Of a stretch of 64,000 nt of DNA, positions 13,401-25,312 are shown one piece after another (within the stretch, counting starts at the first letter, position 1; every line of letters begins with the position of its first letter). The translations under genes and the position numbers were made by a program. The notes below the pieces were generated by a model. It was given only the letters and a program-made list of their open reading frames with translations, was not told the DNA's origin and did no database searches. The DNA is from Trichoplax adhaerens (taxonomy: Eukaryota; Placozoa; Uniplacotomia; Trichoplacea; Trichoplacidae): assembly GCF_000150275.1 (NCBI RefSeq), contig NW_002060944.1:2518152-2582151 (forward strand). The letters are read 5' to 3'.

Positions 13401-16400
13401 ATGAGGTTTAATAAACTGAATAAAACTTGTTCTGTAAGGTATTACTCTGTATATGACTTAACTTTTACCGGTATATTTGATTATCATGATTTAAGGATGG
13501 GGAAGGCACAATAACTTTGGATGAATTTTATGAATTTCCAAGTGTATGTGCTATTACCTGGGACTCTGATGAAACTCATGATCAATTTTTTATATTCGAC
13601 TACGACTCATTACCTGAATGTTTAAAGCCTGTTGCTAAAGGTTCATTTATAAGTATTCGTTATCTATCTCGGCCCTATTACGAGTTACTTTAAGTAGTTA
13701 ACGATTTATTAGTTAGTTTTAATGCCTTCATATGCTTCTTGAATAGGGATGTACTGGTTTGTTACCTGGATTTATTTCCAATGGATTGTTAACTTGGTAA
13801 TTATTGCAAATACAATATGGTTGCTGGCTAAGGCCATTACGGCAGATCAAATGGTAGCAACTCAAGGTGGATTAAAAGCAAAGGAGTACCTAGAAGTATT
13901 ACATGTTAGTAGCCAAATCTGAGCGTTAATAAATTGCTGATGCGTCACTAGCTTGTTATGCTGTAACTGTATAAGTTACATGAATTTGTAGCATTATTGT
14001 AAAAGAAATGCTATAATGACACAGTTTAAAAATTGGCAGCAGTTATGCTAAATTCAAATGATACATATTTTACTAATTGGTTGTGAATTATAGCCTATAG
14101 ATTATATATTTGTTGGCTTCTACGTTATCGAAATATTAACGCGAATGATTGGCATCGGTTGGAATAGATTTGTATCATCTATTTCGAATCTGTAAGTGAT
14201 TATATAGTGTTTACATTGTTAAGACTCTTTTTCTATATTTTAATTCCTGCCTATGAATTAGGTGATTATGGCTCCGATCTCTCTACCCGAGCTGCAGTAG
14301 ATATATTAGTTAGAAATGTATTATGCAGTCTAATGTCTATTTATCATTAATAGGATTGACATGTTAATAATTATTGCCGCCGTAGCTGGTGCTCTCCTTT
14401 CAACGGGTATCATAACAGTTTCACTAATGTTATTAATTATATATTAGCCTTGTAGACTCAAATTTAATGGCAATATTTCTGTTTAGGTCGAGTTGGAAAT
14501 CCCCTATCCTACTTGGCTTTTTTAAGATTATTCTTAATCCTTCGCTTTATTGACATTCGTTTAAAATTAACTATCGCAATGGAAACTATTGGGATGTACG
14601 AAATAAAATCTATTATAATTGCGCTCTAGATAGAGCGATATAAATTTGAGGCTAGATTATTTGATTGTTTTAATGGCTTGTTTCGTTACATTCATCATAG
14701 GATCCTACCGAGAATGTTAAGCTTTGTTCTCGTTGTGACGTACATGTACTACTTTTTTGCTATCATTGGGATGGAGGCTTTCCCCTGTAAGTATTTACAC
14801 ATATTCCCCTCCTATACTTTAGGTCTAACTTGATTGCTTATTTTAGACAAAAATTCGAAATGTGGCTGCACTATGGTTCATCATTATAGCAATATTACTA
14901 CTCATCCACTTAATAATAGCAAGATAATTGCGCCCTATGGGGATTATACTTATGGTTGCAGCGACGATCAATTTTATAATATCGCCGGTAACACGACTGT
15001 TTTATTCAGGAATGTTGTAAGTATTATGAAAGTCAAAATCATAATGAGTCGTAGATAAGGTTCCTTACTGAAAAGATTTAGCTGTATGTCACTTAACTGA
15101 CTTGATATAGAAACTAATTTCGATTGTGATGATAAAATTTTTATTTACATTTTATCAGAATAATACTTTGGAAGTTTGCGCTAAGAAAACTACCGACCAA
15201 TGCGTTAAAGATAATGGTCTGGATTGTGATTGTTCGATTAAATCCTGCGGTGGCCATTACAGTAGTAGTTATGATCGAACTAGTCCGGTACTAATTTCGA
15301 TATCTAACTAAGGAAATATAACTTAGCACTTAGCATAGTTTTCATTAAATTGATGCGACCTATTCTGTTACTTGTATCTACATTATTATACACTTATGAT
15401 ATCGAATTAATGTGTCTGGCTGACGTAAAGTAATCACTGGTGGGTTATTTTTATCTAGGATGGCCTATATTATCTTATGAATTTCGATAGCATTCTAAAC
15501 GCTTATACTACGCTGTTTGCTTTGATGGTTGTTAATAACTGGCAGATTATTATGTTTGGTATGTGTTTCATTTAAGATAATACATTACATCCGACTGTCA
15601 AATAAAATGCATTGATTATTAAATAGATATACGTATTCTTACATCATCTTTCACTATATAAATATGTCGTAACTATGTTAAATTGCTAATATTTCCTGCA
15701 GGCACTATAGATGCTTCTGGAACCACGTGGAGTATTGCCTATTTTATCTTTTTCTACTTCATCGCTGTTGAAGTTATTGTAAAGTAACTACAATATTATT
15801 ATTTATGATAAACATCTAATACTTGTAGTCATTATTAAAGGTTTTGCAATGTGTGCATCCATCCTATAGCGTTGTTCAAGCCTTTATTTTGGACGCCTTC
15901 AACAAGATGACTCCGCACGTTGAGGCACATCTTAAACTTCGAGATAAGGGAAAAAATTCCAGTCAGATAGACGTGATTCAAATTCCAATTTTAAAGTAAT
16001 CATACTAGCATAGGGTTACGTTGGAGTAGCAAGATAAAGTTTATTTAATGACTTTATTACCGAATCATACACAGGAGTGAAAGAAAATCTATCATTGAGG
16101 CACAGAATAGAAAATGGTATTCTATTTTATCAGCAGGTACAAATACGTATTTTTCGGTAGCTTAATTCATTCTTTAGCATTGACTGTCACAGGAGATACA
16201 CGGTTGTCATTGCTATTGATAAATATATTATGCACTTTTTATTAATGTTTAGGATATATATATGGTGAAGATACGGAGGTCAGTTATAACGGCCGTCGAT
16301 CACTTAATACGTTGGACATTTTTTTAATTGTATATGAGGAGGATTTAAATGCTTGGCTATCTGAGGAAGATGGACTTAAACTATGTAATTTATAGAATTT

Positions 16401-17147
16401 TCGCTACGTTTTTGTAACTGTAAATGACATCTTTATGTTTATATTTTAATTCCGATGCTAAGAATTATAGTTAAACTGATTAATTCGTACAGCATCATAC
16501 TACGTACATACGGTACCGCTTTCTCTTTGTACGATACAATAATATAATTTTATACTCCTGTAAAATCTTTAATAGCTCGCAGTAATGAGCCAACGATTCA
16601 GTTCAGACCGGGTAAAGATCGAGAGGATGACTATTCTGGCAATGATATCGAATTGATACATGTAATGATTTATAGAATTGTAAAATAGATACTTGAATTG
16701 ATATCTTAATTGGAGCTCTGACACTATATTATTGAAACCAATCTTAAAGACTTCTCCAGTTACAAAAGATAGCGATAAATCTACGGAGATTGAGTCTCTT
16801 AAAGCCGAAATTAAACAACTACGGATAGAATTAGCATCAAGTAAAAGACCGTCATCAGATCGATCGAGAAGTCCAAATTCTACATTGCGTAGAAGTCAAA
16901 TTGATATCGTGAGTGCAAATCCTGATAACGCTAGTAGGATGAGTGCAGAGGTACGAAATAGCTACAAGTATTTATTTAAGTTGTTTAAGTTACAATTACT
17001 GTCTAAAATTATATGACATAGATATTTAGATGCCTAGCTAGTAATTCTAATTTTTTTCATTTTGCAATCTATGAATGCTAGTATGGCCCACATCCACCTC
17101 CTCGTCGAGCTAGCAAACAAGATAGCAAATTGCAGGATTTAGTTTAA
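7458..17147 (+). CDS. TPCN1: Two-pore channel (TPC), two-domain endolysosomal cation channel
   Basis: Twenty-six exons: 7458-7542, 11128-11290, 11586-11671, 11864-12012, 12127-12257, 12377-12465, 12618-12735, 12829-12931, 13081-13228, 13335-13405, 13496-13640, 13747-13904, 14094-14191, 14354-14406, 14487-14595, 14701-14786, 14847-15016, 15159-15287, 15459-15558, 15702-15778, 15841-15995, 16075-16136, 16253-16384, 16576-16661, 16750-16950 and 17082-17147; about 989 residues. Two six-helix repeats carry the TPC filters: TTAN (about 271) in repeat I and VNN (about 722) in repeat II. TPCs conduct Na+ or Ca2+ from endolysosomes and respond to PI(3,5)P2 or NAADP. The cytosolic linker holds two EF-hand loops (344-355 and 380-391). 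IIS4 keeps Arg546 and Arg552. The luminal loop between IIS5 and pore II is long, with eight cysteines. A TPC3-type identity is possible. Exon 1 (3.6 kb from exon 2), the join at 15778/15841 and the acceptor at 16750 are the least certain parts. Confidence 0.9.
7543..11127 (+). other. Intron 1 of the two-pore channel gene, 3.6 kb
   Basis: Mostly AT-rich sequence without recognised exons. Two open frames starting with ATG on the plus strand (8416-8667 and 9212-9463) have no recognisable domain; the first lies in a patch that is less AT-rich than its surroundings. Single GTAC-palindrome units occur near 7640 and 10230. Confidence 0.5.
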
Positions 17148-19345
17148 GAGAATCTTCATTGAACTTGATAAACTAAACGCAAACTTACATTTCCATATGT
17201 CAATATNNNNNNNNNNNNNNNNNNNNNNNNNNNNNNNNNNNNNNNNNNNNNNNNNNGGTTACATAAAATTAAATCGCTTCATTTTCAGCATTTTTGTACT
17301 TCATCATACCAATATCTTTATTGAAAATATTCCTAATTATGCCGTATAGATGGATTAATCCGCATCCTTTCTCCTATAAGTAATATTATAGATATCTTTA
17401 GCATTTCGTCTTCAACACCTACACAGAATTGTCAGTGAAAATATTTATTTTGAATGTACCCAATATTAGACAGATTTACAAATTCTGCCAGTTCATAGCT
17501 CATTTCACAATCTAGCATATCATTTCATGATAAAACTGTGATCCTATAGCTGTTTTATTTTAGGCAGTGCGCTGTTTTATGACAGGATACGTTTTCATTC
17601 TTTTATGGTAAAAGTTTTCAGTATTTGTAACCGTGTGAATTTTATCCTTTGGTTAATTGCATAATATTCTATTGAAGCTAATAATTTCTTAATGATATCT
17701 CGCTTTAGCTAGTTTCTATGCTTAAAAATTATAGCATACAGGTTATATTATTAGGTTTTGACTTTGCTAGCTTTACAGCAAAGCTTTAAAAAATAAAAAT
17801 TTCATTAAAGGTTTTGTTACAAATCTCAGCAATAATTTTACATTGCTCTTTAGTAGATGCTTAATTGTTAGTTTGATAACTGAGTTTGATTTTTTAAAGG
17901 TGATCTTAGTAGTGGAAAATATATCATTGCTCATTTGTTTTAACATTTTGAAAAGGTCTATCGATTTGCAGACGTTAAGAAGTTGTATCTATTACAGCAG
18001 CGGCTTATTGCTGTAATACTTTTACGCGTATAAATAGTTACAGTCAGCAGTGCATTGTTGATGTTAGTGCAGCGTAAGTGTGGTTATTTAGCCTAAAGAT
18101 TTTGGGCTTTATTCTCATCGATCCAGAATAAATGGCAACGGTAATGATGTTGCTTTACGTAAACTCGGTGATGTGGTCAAGTCAGATTCTCTATTATTAT
18201 AAAGATGTACTCGAATTGCAGTTAAAACACGTCAATTAAAGAATCAATCTGCGCCTGAAATTATAATTTTTTTCTCATCTATCGGTCTACAGCTGATCCT
18301 GTGCGAATGTTACCGAATGTAAATTTATACACATGAAAAGTACAACATTTTATGATAAATTAATAAGAGATGGGTAGCAATCTGAATTCCCGTTAGAGTA
18401 TAGTATCATTGTATCTAACTTCTTAATTTTATGATCTATAATACCCTTAAGAAAGAATGTAACTGAGATTAGTCTATTTTAACTTAGTTGGTTGTATTAT
18501 TTCTGGTAATTGATCTCTGTATGGGAAGATAATTATGGATGAATTGATAGAGATTCAAATCAATAAAAATACCGTATGTAAATCTATATTTTAAACAATT
18601 TCTATTTTATTTACTGCAGGACGTGCACGAATATGTTAAGATTTCAAGGACATTTCCGCTTGCTAAAAATTTGCTAAATTTCTTACTACAGCGAACTGTG
18701 TACTGTGTATGAAATAAGATATCAGATTACCAGTGACAATCACATCATATATACTCCATTAACTTAAAATCCACTATATTCCGTAGAATTTTCACGGGTT
18801 TCACTAGTACTTATTACTACTATCATAGTACTCGCGTACAGTTCGGCAACAGCAGACGTATCATTTGATAATTATAAGATATCTGAAGTTTAATATTGCA
18901 TCACAGAAAATTAAAAAAATATAAAGATTAGGATGAATCGAACATGTCGTTATGAGTAAAGTATTTCAAACAATTCTTATAGTTTAAGAAATAGCTGGCA
19001 TTTAAGTACCACTCCTGTTTAACGTAGTATATGCTGAAATCGAAAATATGCTACAAGATTAAGTATAAGAACAAATAGTTACAGGCGATAATCCGAAATT
19101 TAGAAATATAATAGTTTCCAATTATGTTATAGCAATTATCACTGCGTCAGTTATCTTCGAATATGAATGTGTCTAATACCACTGTTATTACTAGTATTGA
19201 TGTTATGACTGATTTATTTGGCATGCAGATTCTACGAAATAGATATTAATGTTGGCCTATTATTACGGTATCAGTCTAACCAGCTATGCATTACAGTAGA
19301 TTATTTAAAATTGCAATAATTGCATGCTACAAAAACAATTAATCT
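17148..19345. other. Convergent intergenic region between TPC and NCS1 3' ends
   Basis: AT-rich sequence with no recognised exon and no GTAC-palindrome cluster. It contains the assembly gap at 17207-17256. Confidence 0.55.
17207..17256. other. Assembly gap, 50 N
   Basis: A run of 50 N starting 60 bases after the TPC stop codon. The true length of the missing sequence is unknown. Confidence 0.99.
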
Positions 19346-22300
19346 TTACACTAAGCCATCATACAGAGAAAGTGCTTGAACAATAGATGGATCGGATTTT
19401 GATCCATCTTGAAACTCTGCCATGGACAATCGTCCGTCGTCGTTCTGCATATTATTTATTTAATCAGTCATATTAAGATAAGATCAGATCGCATCATTTT
19501 AATGCTAGTAATTAAAGTGATGAAATGAAATTTACCTTGTCCATTTGTCTAAATATTTTTTCAACCCTTTTCTCAGCTGTATTTTCTTCTTCTGGTAGCT
19601 TTACCATATTTCCCTAAATAAGAAGCCGTGAACTTTATCGCGTTATATTTTGAAAATCTGATACAGTTGCTAGCAAGCACGAGATACACTTAAACATAGC
19701 TTGTACATTAAGATTATCAGTGAACTTACCACCATTTTATAAATTGCATCAACAATATCTAACATTTCTGACCGTGTAATATATCCATCATTGTCAAGAT
19801 CATATAATCGAAAAGCCCCTATTAACAGAATATTTAGTAATTTATAGCGTAAGTCTTTTAACATGAAATTCATATTATAACAGTACTATAGGCTATATAT
19901 ATTATTTTAGTGCGTATCTATCAATTTAAATTAACTGTTATATTTGTATTTCTGCACTAAACTTACTAACATTTAAGTTTCTCATCTAAACTGCCACGAG
20001 AGGTTACTGATAGGGCACATATGAATTCCCGAAATTCAATAGTTCCGTCCTATAAATAACGTTTAATGAATAATTAGTCAAAACTCTATGGTAAGGAAAC
20101 AGGAGTAACTTCATAATACTGTATTCCTTAATTAAATACAGGATTCGAAATATAGAGCAATGGTATTATGAGAGACACTATAGTAGGGTATTTTTATTGT
20201 CGCATGGATTGTACTTTACATATTCGAGATCTTACATAGTCTAGATGGTAAAGTACTGCTAAAATGTTATTAATCTTACACTGAATTAGGAATAAAAATT
20301 AATTTGACTGCTTTAGCATTACACTACGTCATATATTCTGTTCGATATTAATAATTTCGAATTCTTAGTAGTCAATAGAATAAAATGATCACTTAGGTAC
20401 TGATATAGTGACACTGAATTGATATTTATTATGAAGAATCCTATGCTAAAATTTTCTGGCCAATGTCTATTATAATCTATTATAATATGGAAAGTATAAG
20501 TTTACTTTATTGTTTTATGGAACTCGATTTTATATATTTCTTCCGCAAATGTAATATAAGAATAACCGTGGCGATTGTCACTTTTTCCTGTATACCACAA
20601 GTCTACACAAAACAACTAAAAAAATATTGGCAAATTTAATCCGAATTATTGTAGATGCTTCCTGAAATCTACATTTCCCTTAAAAATGGTCAATTATCGA
20701 ATTTTCTTTCTCTCTGATAGTATTGACACTATACATTTTAATGCCAATTATCTCAGGAAGACAGCTTAATTACTAATATGATAACGATTTTTCAACTACG
20801 CTATTAATCTTTATGATTACATATACTGTACATCTACTCGTTCTCAATAATAACTATTGCTGTAGCGGTACCTGTAAGTACAAAAGCGTAGCAATAATCG
20901 TTACTCAACGAAGGACTAGTTATTTCAATGGTATAGATTGCAAATAGAAAATTACGAAAATGGGACGCTGTGCACTCAGTAGGATGCTATACGACAATAT
21001 GGATAGCCACCAGTGACATCAAACTGCCTCAATTTGTGCTGAAAACGTACTTGGATTCTGTTAGTATGACAATAACGAACCTTATTTTCATCAAATACGT
21101 TAAATACGAAGCTGGCAAACTTTACCGGATCACCAAAAGGAAAAAATTGTTTGTATATCTTGCAAAATTCCTGTTTCAAGACAAAAATGTGCTCAAGCTT
21201 CAGTTTTTATTCTATTTTACTAATTAGATTACAGAAAATATGTAATTATGGCAACTTTGAAAACTAAACATTAATCCAGTCAGTAGGAATGGTAAAATTT
21301 AAATGATACCAGAATTATATATTTTCATGAAACATGTTGCAAAAACCTTCACCTTGGTCATATCTTAGCAGTATCTTGCGTAATTATTATATATATATAC
21401 AGTTACTTTGCACACTCTTCAAAGTCGTACGATTGGTAAGTATTTGACACATAACCCACTATTCCCAGCATACTATTGCTTTCGGAGAAGTACTCGATGA
21501 GCAATATAGCTCAACAGCATTAAATTATAATTACACACTTTATCCTGTAATAAATAGTATATGATTCGATTTGATATTACTAGCTGTAATCTTTTAATGA
21601 TGATTTAGGGAACATATAACATCAAAAGTATGGGGTAAAAGCGACGCTAGAGTAATACTGCAGCTATTCTTGCCTTAATATTCACAACCTAGCGAAGCGA
21701 TACGAACAGGACTTTCAAATTTTACATCGCATAGTGTTATATACTACTATTATAGATATCGATAGCAGTCTGGAAAAAATTATTACTCGTACTTTTCTTA
21801 AACAGGAACAGATCGCCACGAAATTCGTCAACTTAAAAGGATAAACGGTACTAATCAAGATAATCTGTCCGTTTGATAAAATTACTACAGCATTTTGCAG
21901 AATCTCACCTATTTAAAGCAGTATTAGCGTATAATTGAATGCTAAATTCAGATACAGTAGTTTAATGAAACCACGTTGCAGTAGTACTGAGAAGTTTAAC
22001 TTTAAGGGTGTATACGAGCTATCGGACGGCATCATTAAAACGAAATCAATCAAATCGTTAAGGAAAGAAGCAATTTTTTCCTTCTGAATGCTCTTGAATT
22101 AAAAGAAATGAGACATTCTTTCTCTTTTCTCTTATTTCTGCTATGGGACAAAATTATTACTTTTCCAGCGCAAACAGCTACAGAAACAAAGGCCAAACAA
22201 TTGTTGGCCAAGATATATTATGCAGTAAATAAAGTTTTATGCCTTGGCCTACATGTTTTATCCTAGATATTGCTTACGAAGAATATAAAAAGTACTATCC

Positions 22301-23315
22301 ACATAATCGTACGAATTCATATATCTTACATCTAGATCAAGTAATCCACTTGGGCAGTCTTTTAGAAATCCCTTGTACCTAATTGTTATGGTCAATGAAT
22401 ATATTGATTAATGTTGGCGTCTTTCAAGAAAAGTAGATAATTTTCTTAAATCTATTCGATTTTTATCCACTAGATACCTTCAAACATGGTGTAAACATAC
22501 AATGTATAACAAATTGCAACTTAAATTAGTGATATAAATCAATAATAATTAAGCAATTTAATAGCCGTTACCTTGATTTTTTACGTAAAACTCTGCTTTT
22601 TATTTACGATTAGTATCAATTTAAGTCAATAATTGTAAAACTAACAATTAATCTTCAGACTCAATATTAAGACTATTTCTCGACACTGTCAATTAATCGA
22701 TGCAAGTTAAATTTTTTAAGTCAAGTGCTGAACTTTTTACTGTACTGTACTGTGTGTTCGAAAGTAGTTGGAATACATATGCAGATAATACACAATGCTT
22801 ACTTACCATTGCTGCAATTCTTTTTCAGTAACTGATAGAAAGTTTTTGTTGGATTAATCCCATTTACAAGGTTGGCCATTTAGACCCACGACGGAAAAAA
22901 AACATGTGGTAAATTTTCAGCTTAATTAATGATTAAATAAAAAGAAAGGGTAATAGAATAATATCCAGTGTTTTTATATGTGTCGATAGCGGATGAAGGA
23001 ATGACAAAAGGTGCTGGTTTTAGAGAACTAAGAAATTCTATCACTAATAAATTATTACATAATCGAATTTTTACTTAGTAAATAAATTAGATTTTCAAAA
23101 CTGACTACGTATAAACTGCAAAATATATTGAGTACATTAATTTAACTATTTCATATTTATGGTTTGTAATCCTTATTGAATTTACAAATATTAATTTTCA
23201 GCTTCAACTGAATCATCTTCCTACTCTTTGACAATATAAATTTAAACTTACAGTGGGTATGTTGCGTTAATTCATCGACCAATTCTGCCTTTAACTTGCT
23301 GTTTTTCTTACCCAT
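19346..23315 (-). CDS. NCS1: Neuronal calcium sensor 1 (frequenin)
   Basis: Eight exons on the minus strand: 23315-23252, 22831-22807, 22378-22330, 21170-21081, 20049-19971, 19818-19730, 19613-19536 and 19444-19346. They encode 190 residues, exactly the length of human NCS1. The start MGKKNSKLK carries the N-myristoylation signal (Gly2). EF-1 is the inactive form marked by DCPSG. EF-2 ([12 protein letters not shown]), EF-3 ([12 protein letters not shown]) and EF-4 ([12 protein letters not shown]) have full calcium loops. The C-terminus ends [10 protein letters not shown] as in vertebrate NCS1. The protein is a membrane-attached calcium sensor acting on PI4-kinase, exocytosis and G-protein receptor signalling. 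The second exon is only 25 nt long. A short GTAC-palindrome run sits about 40 bases upstream of the ATG (23355-23371). A diverged copy lies on the opposite strand from 29505. Confidence 0.96.
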
Positions 23316-23933
23316 AATTAGCAATTGAAATGTCGAATATTGGATCTAATGATAGTACAGTACAGTATAAAACTAGATTAAACGATAATCACTTTATCCA
23401 AGAATCCTTGATGAGCGAATTTGATTCAACGATCTCAAACCGTTTTATTTGGTCTTGATAAAATGATGACTACGAATATAAATATAAGTCAACCATCGTT
23501 AATGCCTAGTTCTTATGAAGTAAGGAAGGAAATCGGTGTTGCGGTATTACTATCCAAGTTAATAGGTACTTAGAATTGATTAACAAACTGACACATACTG
23601 TAAGCGTAAAAAATAATATTTATTACTGATTTGCCTTATAATTGAAATTGAAAACGTAGCAAAAATAGATACAATCAATTTCTACCTTGATAAATAAGTC
23701 CAATTTTTTCCTTTTTTTTCCCTAGTTTTAGTTAACCTACAAATCGTCACTATAATTACCCTCAAATTGTAATAATTTTTTCAGATAAATCTTACATAAC
23801 CCTTTGTCGTTCATCAAGAGAATGCTAATAAGTATGCATAATAATAGCAGCTTTATTATTTCCCCCTCCCTAGTATCAGATACAATACAAAGTTTTAATG
23901 TGTATAGTTATGTACGGGTGCCCGTAATGATTG

Positions 23934-24188
23934 ATGATTCTAATTATTTATTCTCTGCCCTTAGTAACTGCTGAACCATACGTGTGTGTATCCAAGCCTC
24001 TTGATGATGTCAATGGTCGCGATAGAAAGAATGTCCGTTGTTATGATGATGAGATTTTGGCGATGGTACAGTATAATAACACCTATTCTTTCACGACATG
24101 GTGCAGGTACGCACAACTAGAAGATAGTAATAACTATACAGTAATAGAACGTCATCAAGAAAGTTTATGCAGAAAATCCTTCCCCTGA
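23934..24188 (+). CDS. Possible small secreted cysteine-containing protein, unrecognised
   Basis: An 84-residue open frame from ATG 23934 to TGA 24188, in the gap between the two NCS genes. The first 13 residues (MILIIYSLPLVTA) look like a signal peptide with a small residue at the cleavage site. The mature part would have four cysteines and two N-glycosylation sequons (NNT, NYT), and ends in a charged tail. This is more ordered than chance translation of AT-rich DNA. I do not recognise a family. It could also be the first exon of a longer gene or a chance open frame. No splice partners are proposed. Confidence 0.35.
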   Translation: MILIIYSLPLVTAEPYVCVSKPLDDVNGRDRKNVRCYDDEILAMVQYNNTYSFTTWCRYAQLEDSNNYTVIERHQESLCRKSFP

Positions 24189-24209
24189 CTTACCAGTATA
24201 TACTGTACT

Positions 24210-24212
<3 letters not shown>

Positions 24213-24246
<34 letters not shown>
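24213..24246. repeat. (TA)n microsatellite
   Basis: About 17 uninterrupted TA units, just after the small open frame and before GTAC-palindrome units. It is likely to vary in length between individuals. Confidence 0.95.
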
Positions 24247-24249
<3 letters not shown>

Positions 24250-24317
24250 TATACATTACAGTAATGTACGTACAGAATATGTATTGGTCAACAATCTTTA
24301 ACACATTTGACCCGACC

Positions 24318-24430
24318 CGTACACTACTACACTATGTCTTTTAGTACGAGCACAGTGTACTGTACAGTGTGCTGTACACTGAGTACATCGTGTTTACCTA
24401 GTTTATATATGTACTGTACATGTACAGTAT
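24318..24430. repeat. GTAC-palindrome repeat cluster B1
   Basis: Units such as GTGTACTGTACAGTGTGC and GTACTGTACATGTACAGTA occur here, in the divergent gap between the NCS1 and NCS1-like genes. The open frame across it is a translation of the repeat. Confidence 0.8.
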
Positions 24431-24469
24431 TCTTCTTCTTTAATATGTTCTTGCTTAGTATTATTACTG

Positions 24470-24525
24470 TTACTGCTATCATAAGTCACTGACTGTTATT
24501 ACGAATTGACTTATGATAGCAGTAA
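24470..24525. repeat. Perfect 19-bp inverted repeat with 18-base spacer
   Basis: The arms at 24470-24488 and 24507-24525 are exact reverse complements. The spacer is about 18 bases. It lies next to repeat cluster B1. It could be a foldback element remnant or a hairpin transcript; no clear target-site duplication is visible. Confidence 0.8.
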
Positions 24526-25155
24526 TAGCTTGTAGAATCTCATACTCTTGATTTAGATTAGTAAAATAGTAAGTCACCTTTCCATTTTCCACATTAATTT
24601 CACTTGTTTATTAAACTAACTAGTGCTACAAAATTCTATTTTATATTTTCATGTGATGGTTATCCAATGTCGTTCCATTTGTCTGCACTTGTCATAAAAT
24701 TCGTGGGATCAACTGAGTCATGCATGTTTATCTCTTCCCTAATAAAAACCCTACAGCCCTCATCATGGTAAATACAGATTGATAACTAAATTTTATAGTA
24801 CTGGAAATAGTCATTAAAAGATGCATGAAAATGACCATTTTGTAAATCCGAAGTAGGTATTATGTGTGTACTTCAAATATTTCTATCTACAACTTTATCC
24901 TTATGTGCATATCCTACAGCTATCTCGTACGTATCTCTCACGGTCTCACTTTAGCCTAAATAGTAAATTGCATTGATCTGTTTTCGCTACATGCTTGTAA
25001 ATATCTACGGTAGAATTTTTTTTCCAGAAATTTATAAGCTAACCATCTCATACGCGTAAATTAATCTGAGCGTAAAGCTATCCTCATACGAATTGTGGCA
25101 AATATAATTACTAATTATAATTGCTATTACAATACTTATTTTACTATCTTGAGGT

Positions 25156-25312
25156 GATACAGTACATTGTACTGTACAAGTACTGCGCAGTAGACTAGCT
25201 TACTGACTAGTCTAGTACACTACACAGTGGCTTGACCATGGGCTGAGCTGCTGTTCCATATACTGTAAAGTACTGTACAGTATAGTACACACAGTACTGT
25301 ATTGTACCGTAT
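25156..25312. repeat. GTAC-palindrome repeat cluster B2
   Basis: Several GTAC-centred units (TACTGTACAAGTACTG, GTACTGTACAGTATAG) plus a nested inverted repeat TAGACTAG...CTAGTCTA. It lies in the same divergent intergenic gap as B1. Confidence 0.8.

Noticed and set aside
14263-14337. Possible extra exon in the TPC gene after a TTAG site
   Set aside because: Including it would break the reading frame between exons 13 and 14, and family members have no insertion there.
15779-15840. Alternative acceptor (CCTATAG) for TPC exon 21 that would remove ten extra residues before the IIS6 end
   Set aside because: It fits the protein alignment better, but its codon phase does not match the only good donor at 15778, so the in-phase acceptor was kept and the join flagged as uncertain.
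20970-21227. 85-codon plus-strand open frame
   Set aside because: It is the antisense shadow of NCS1 exon 4.
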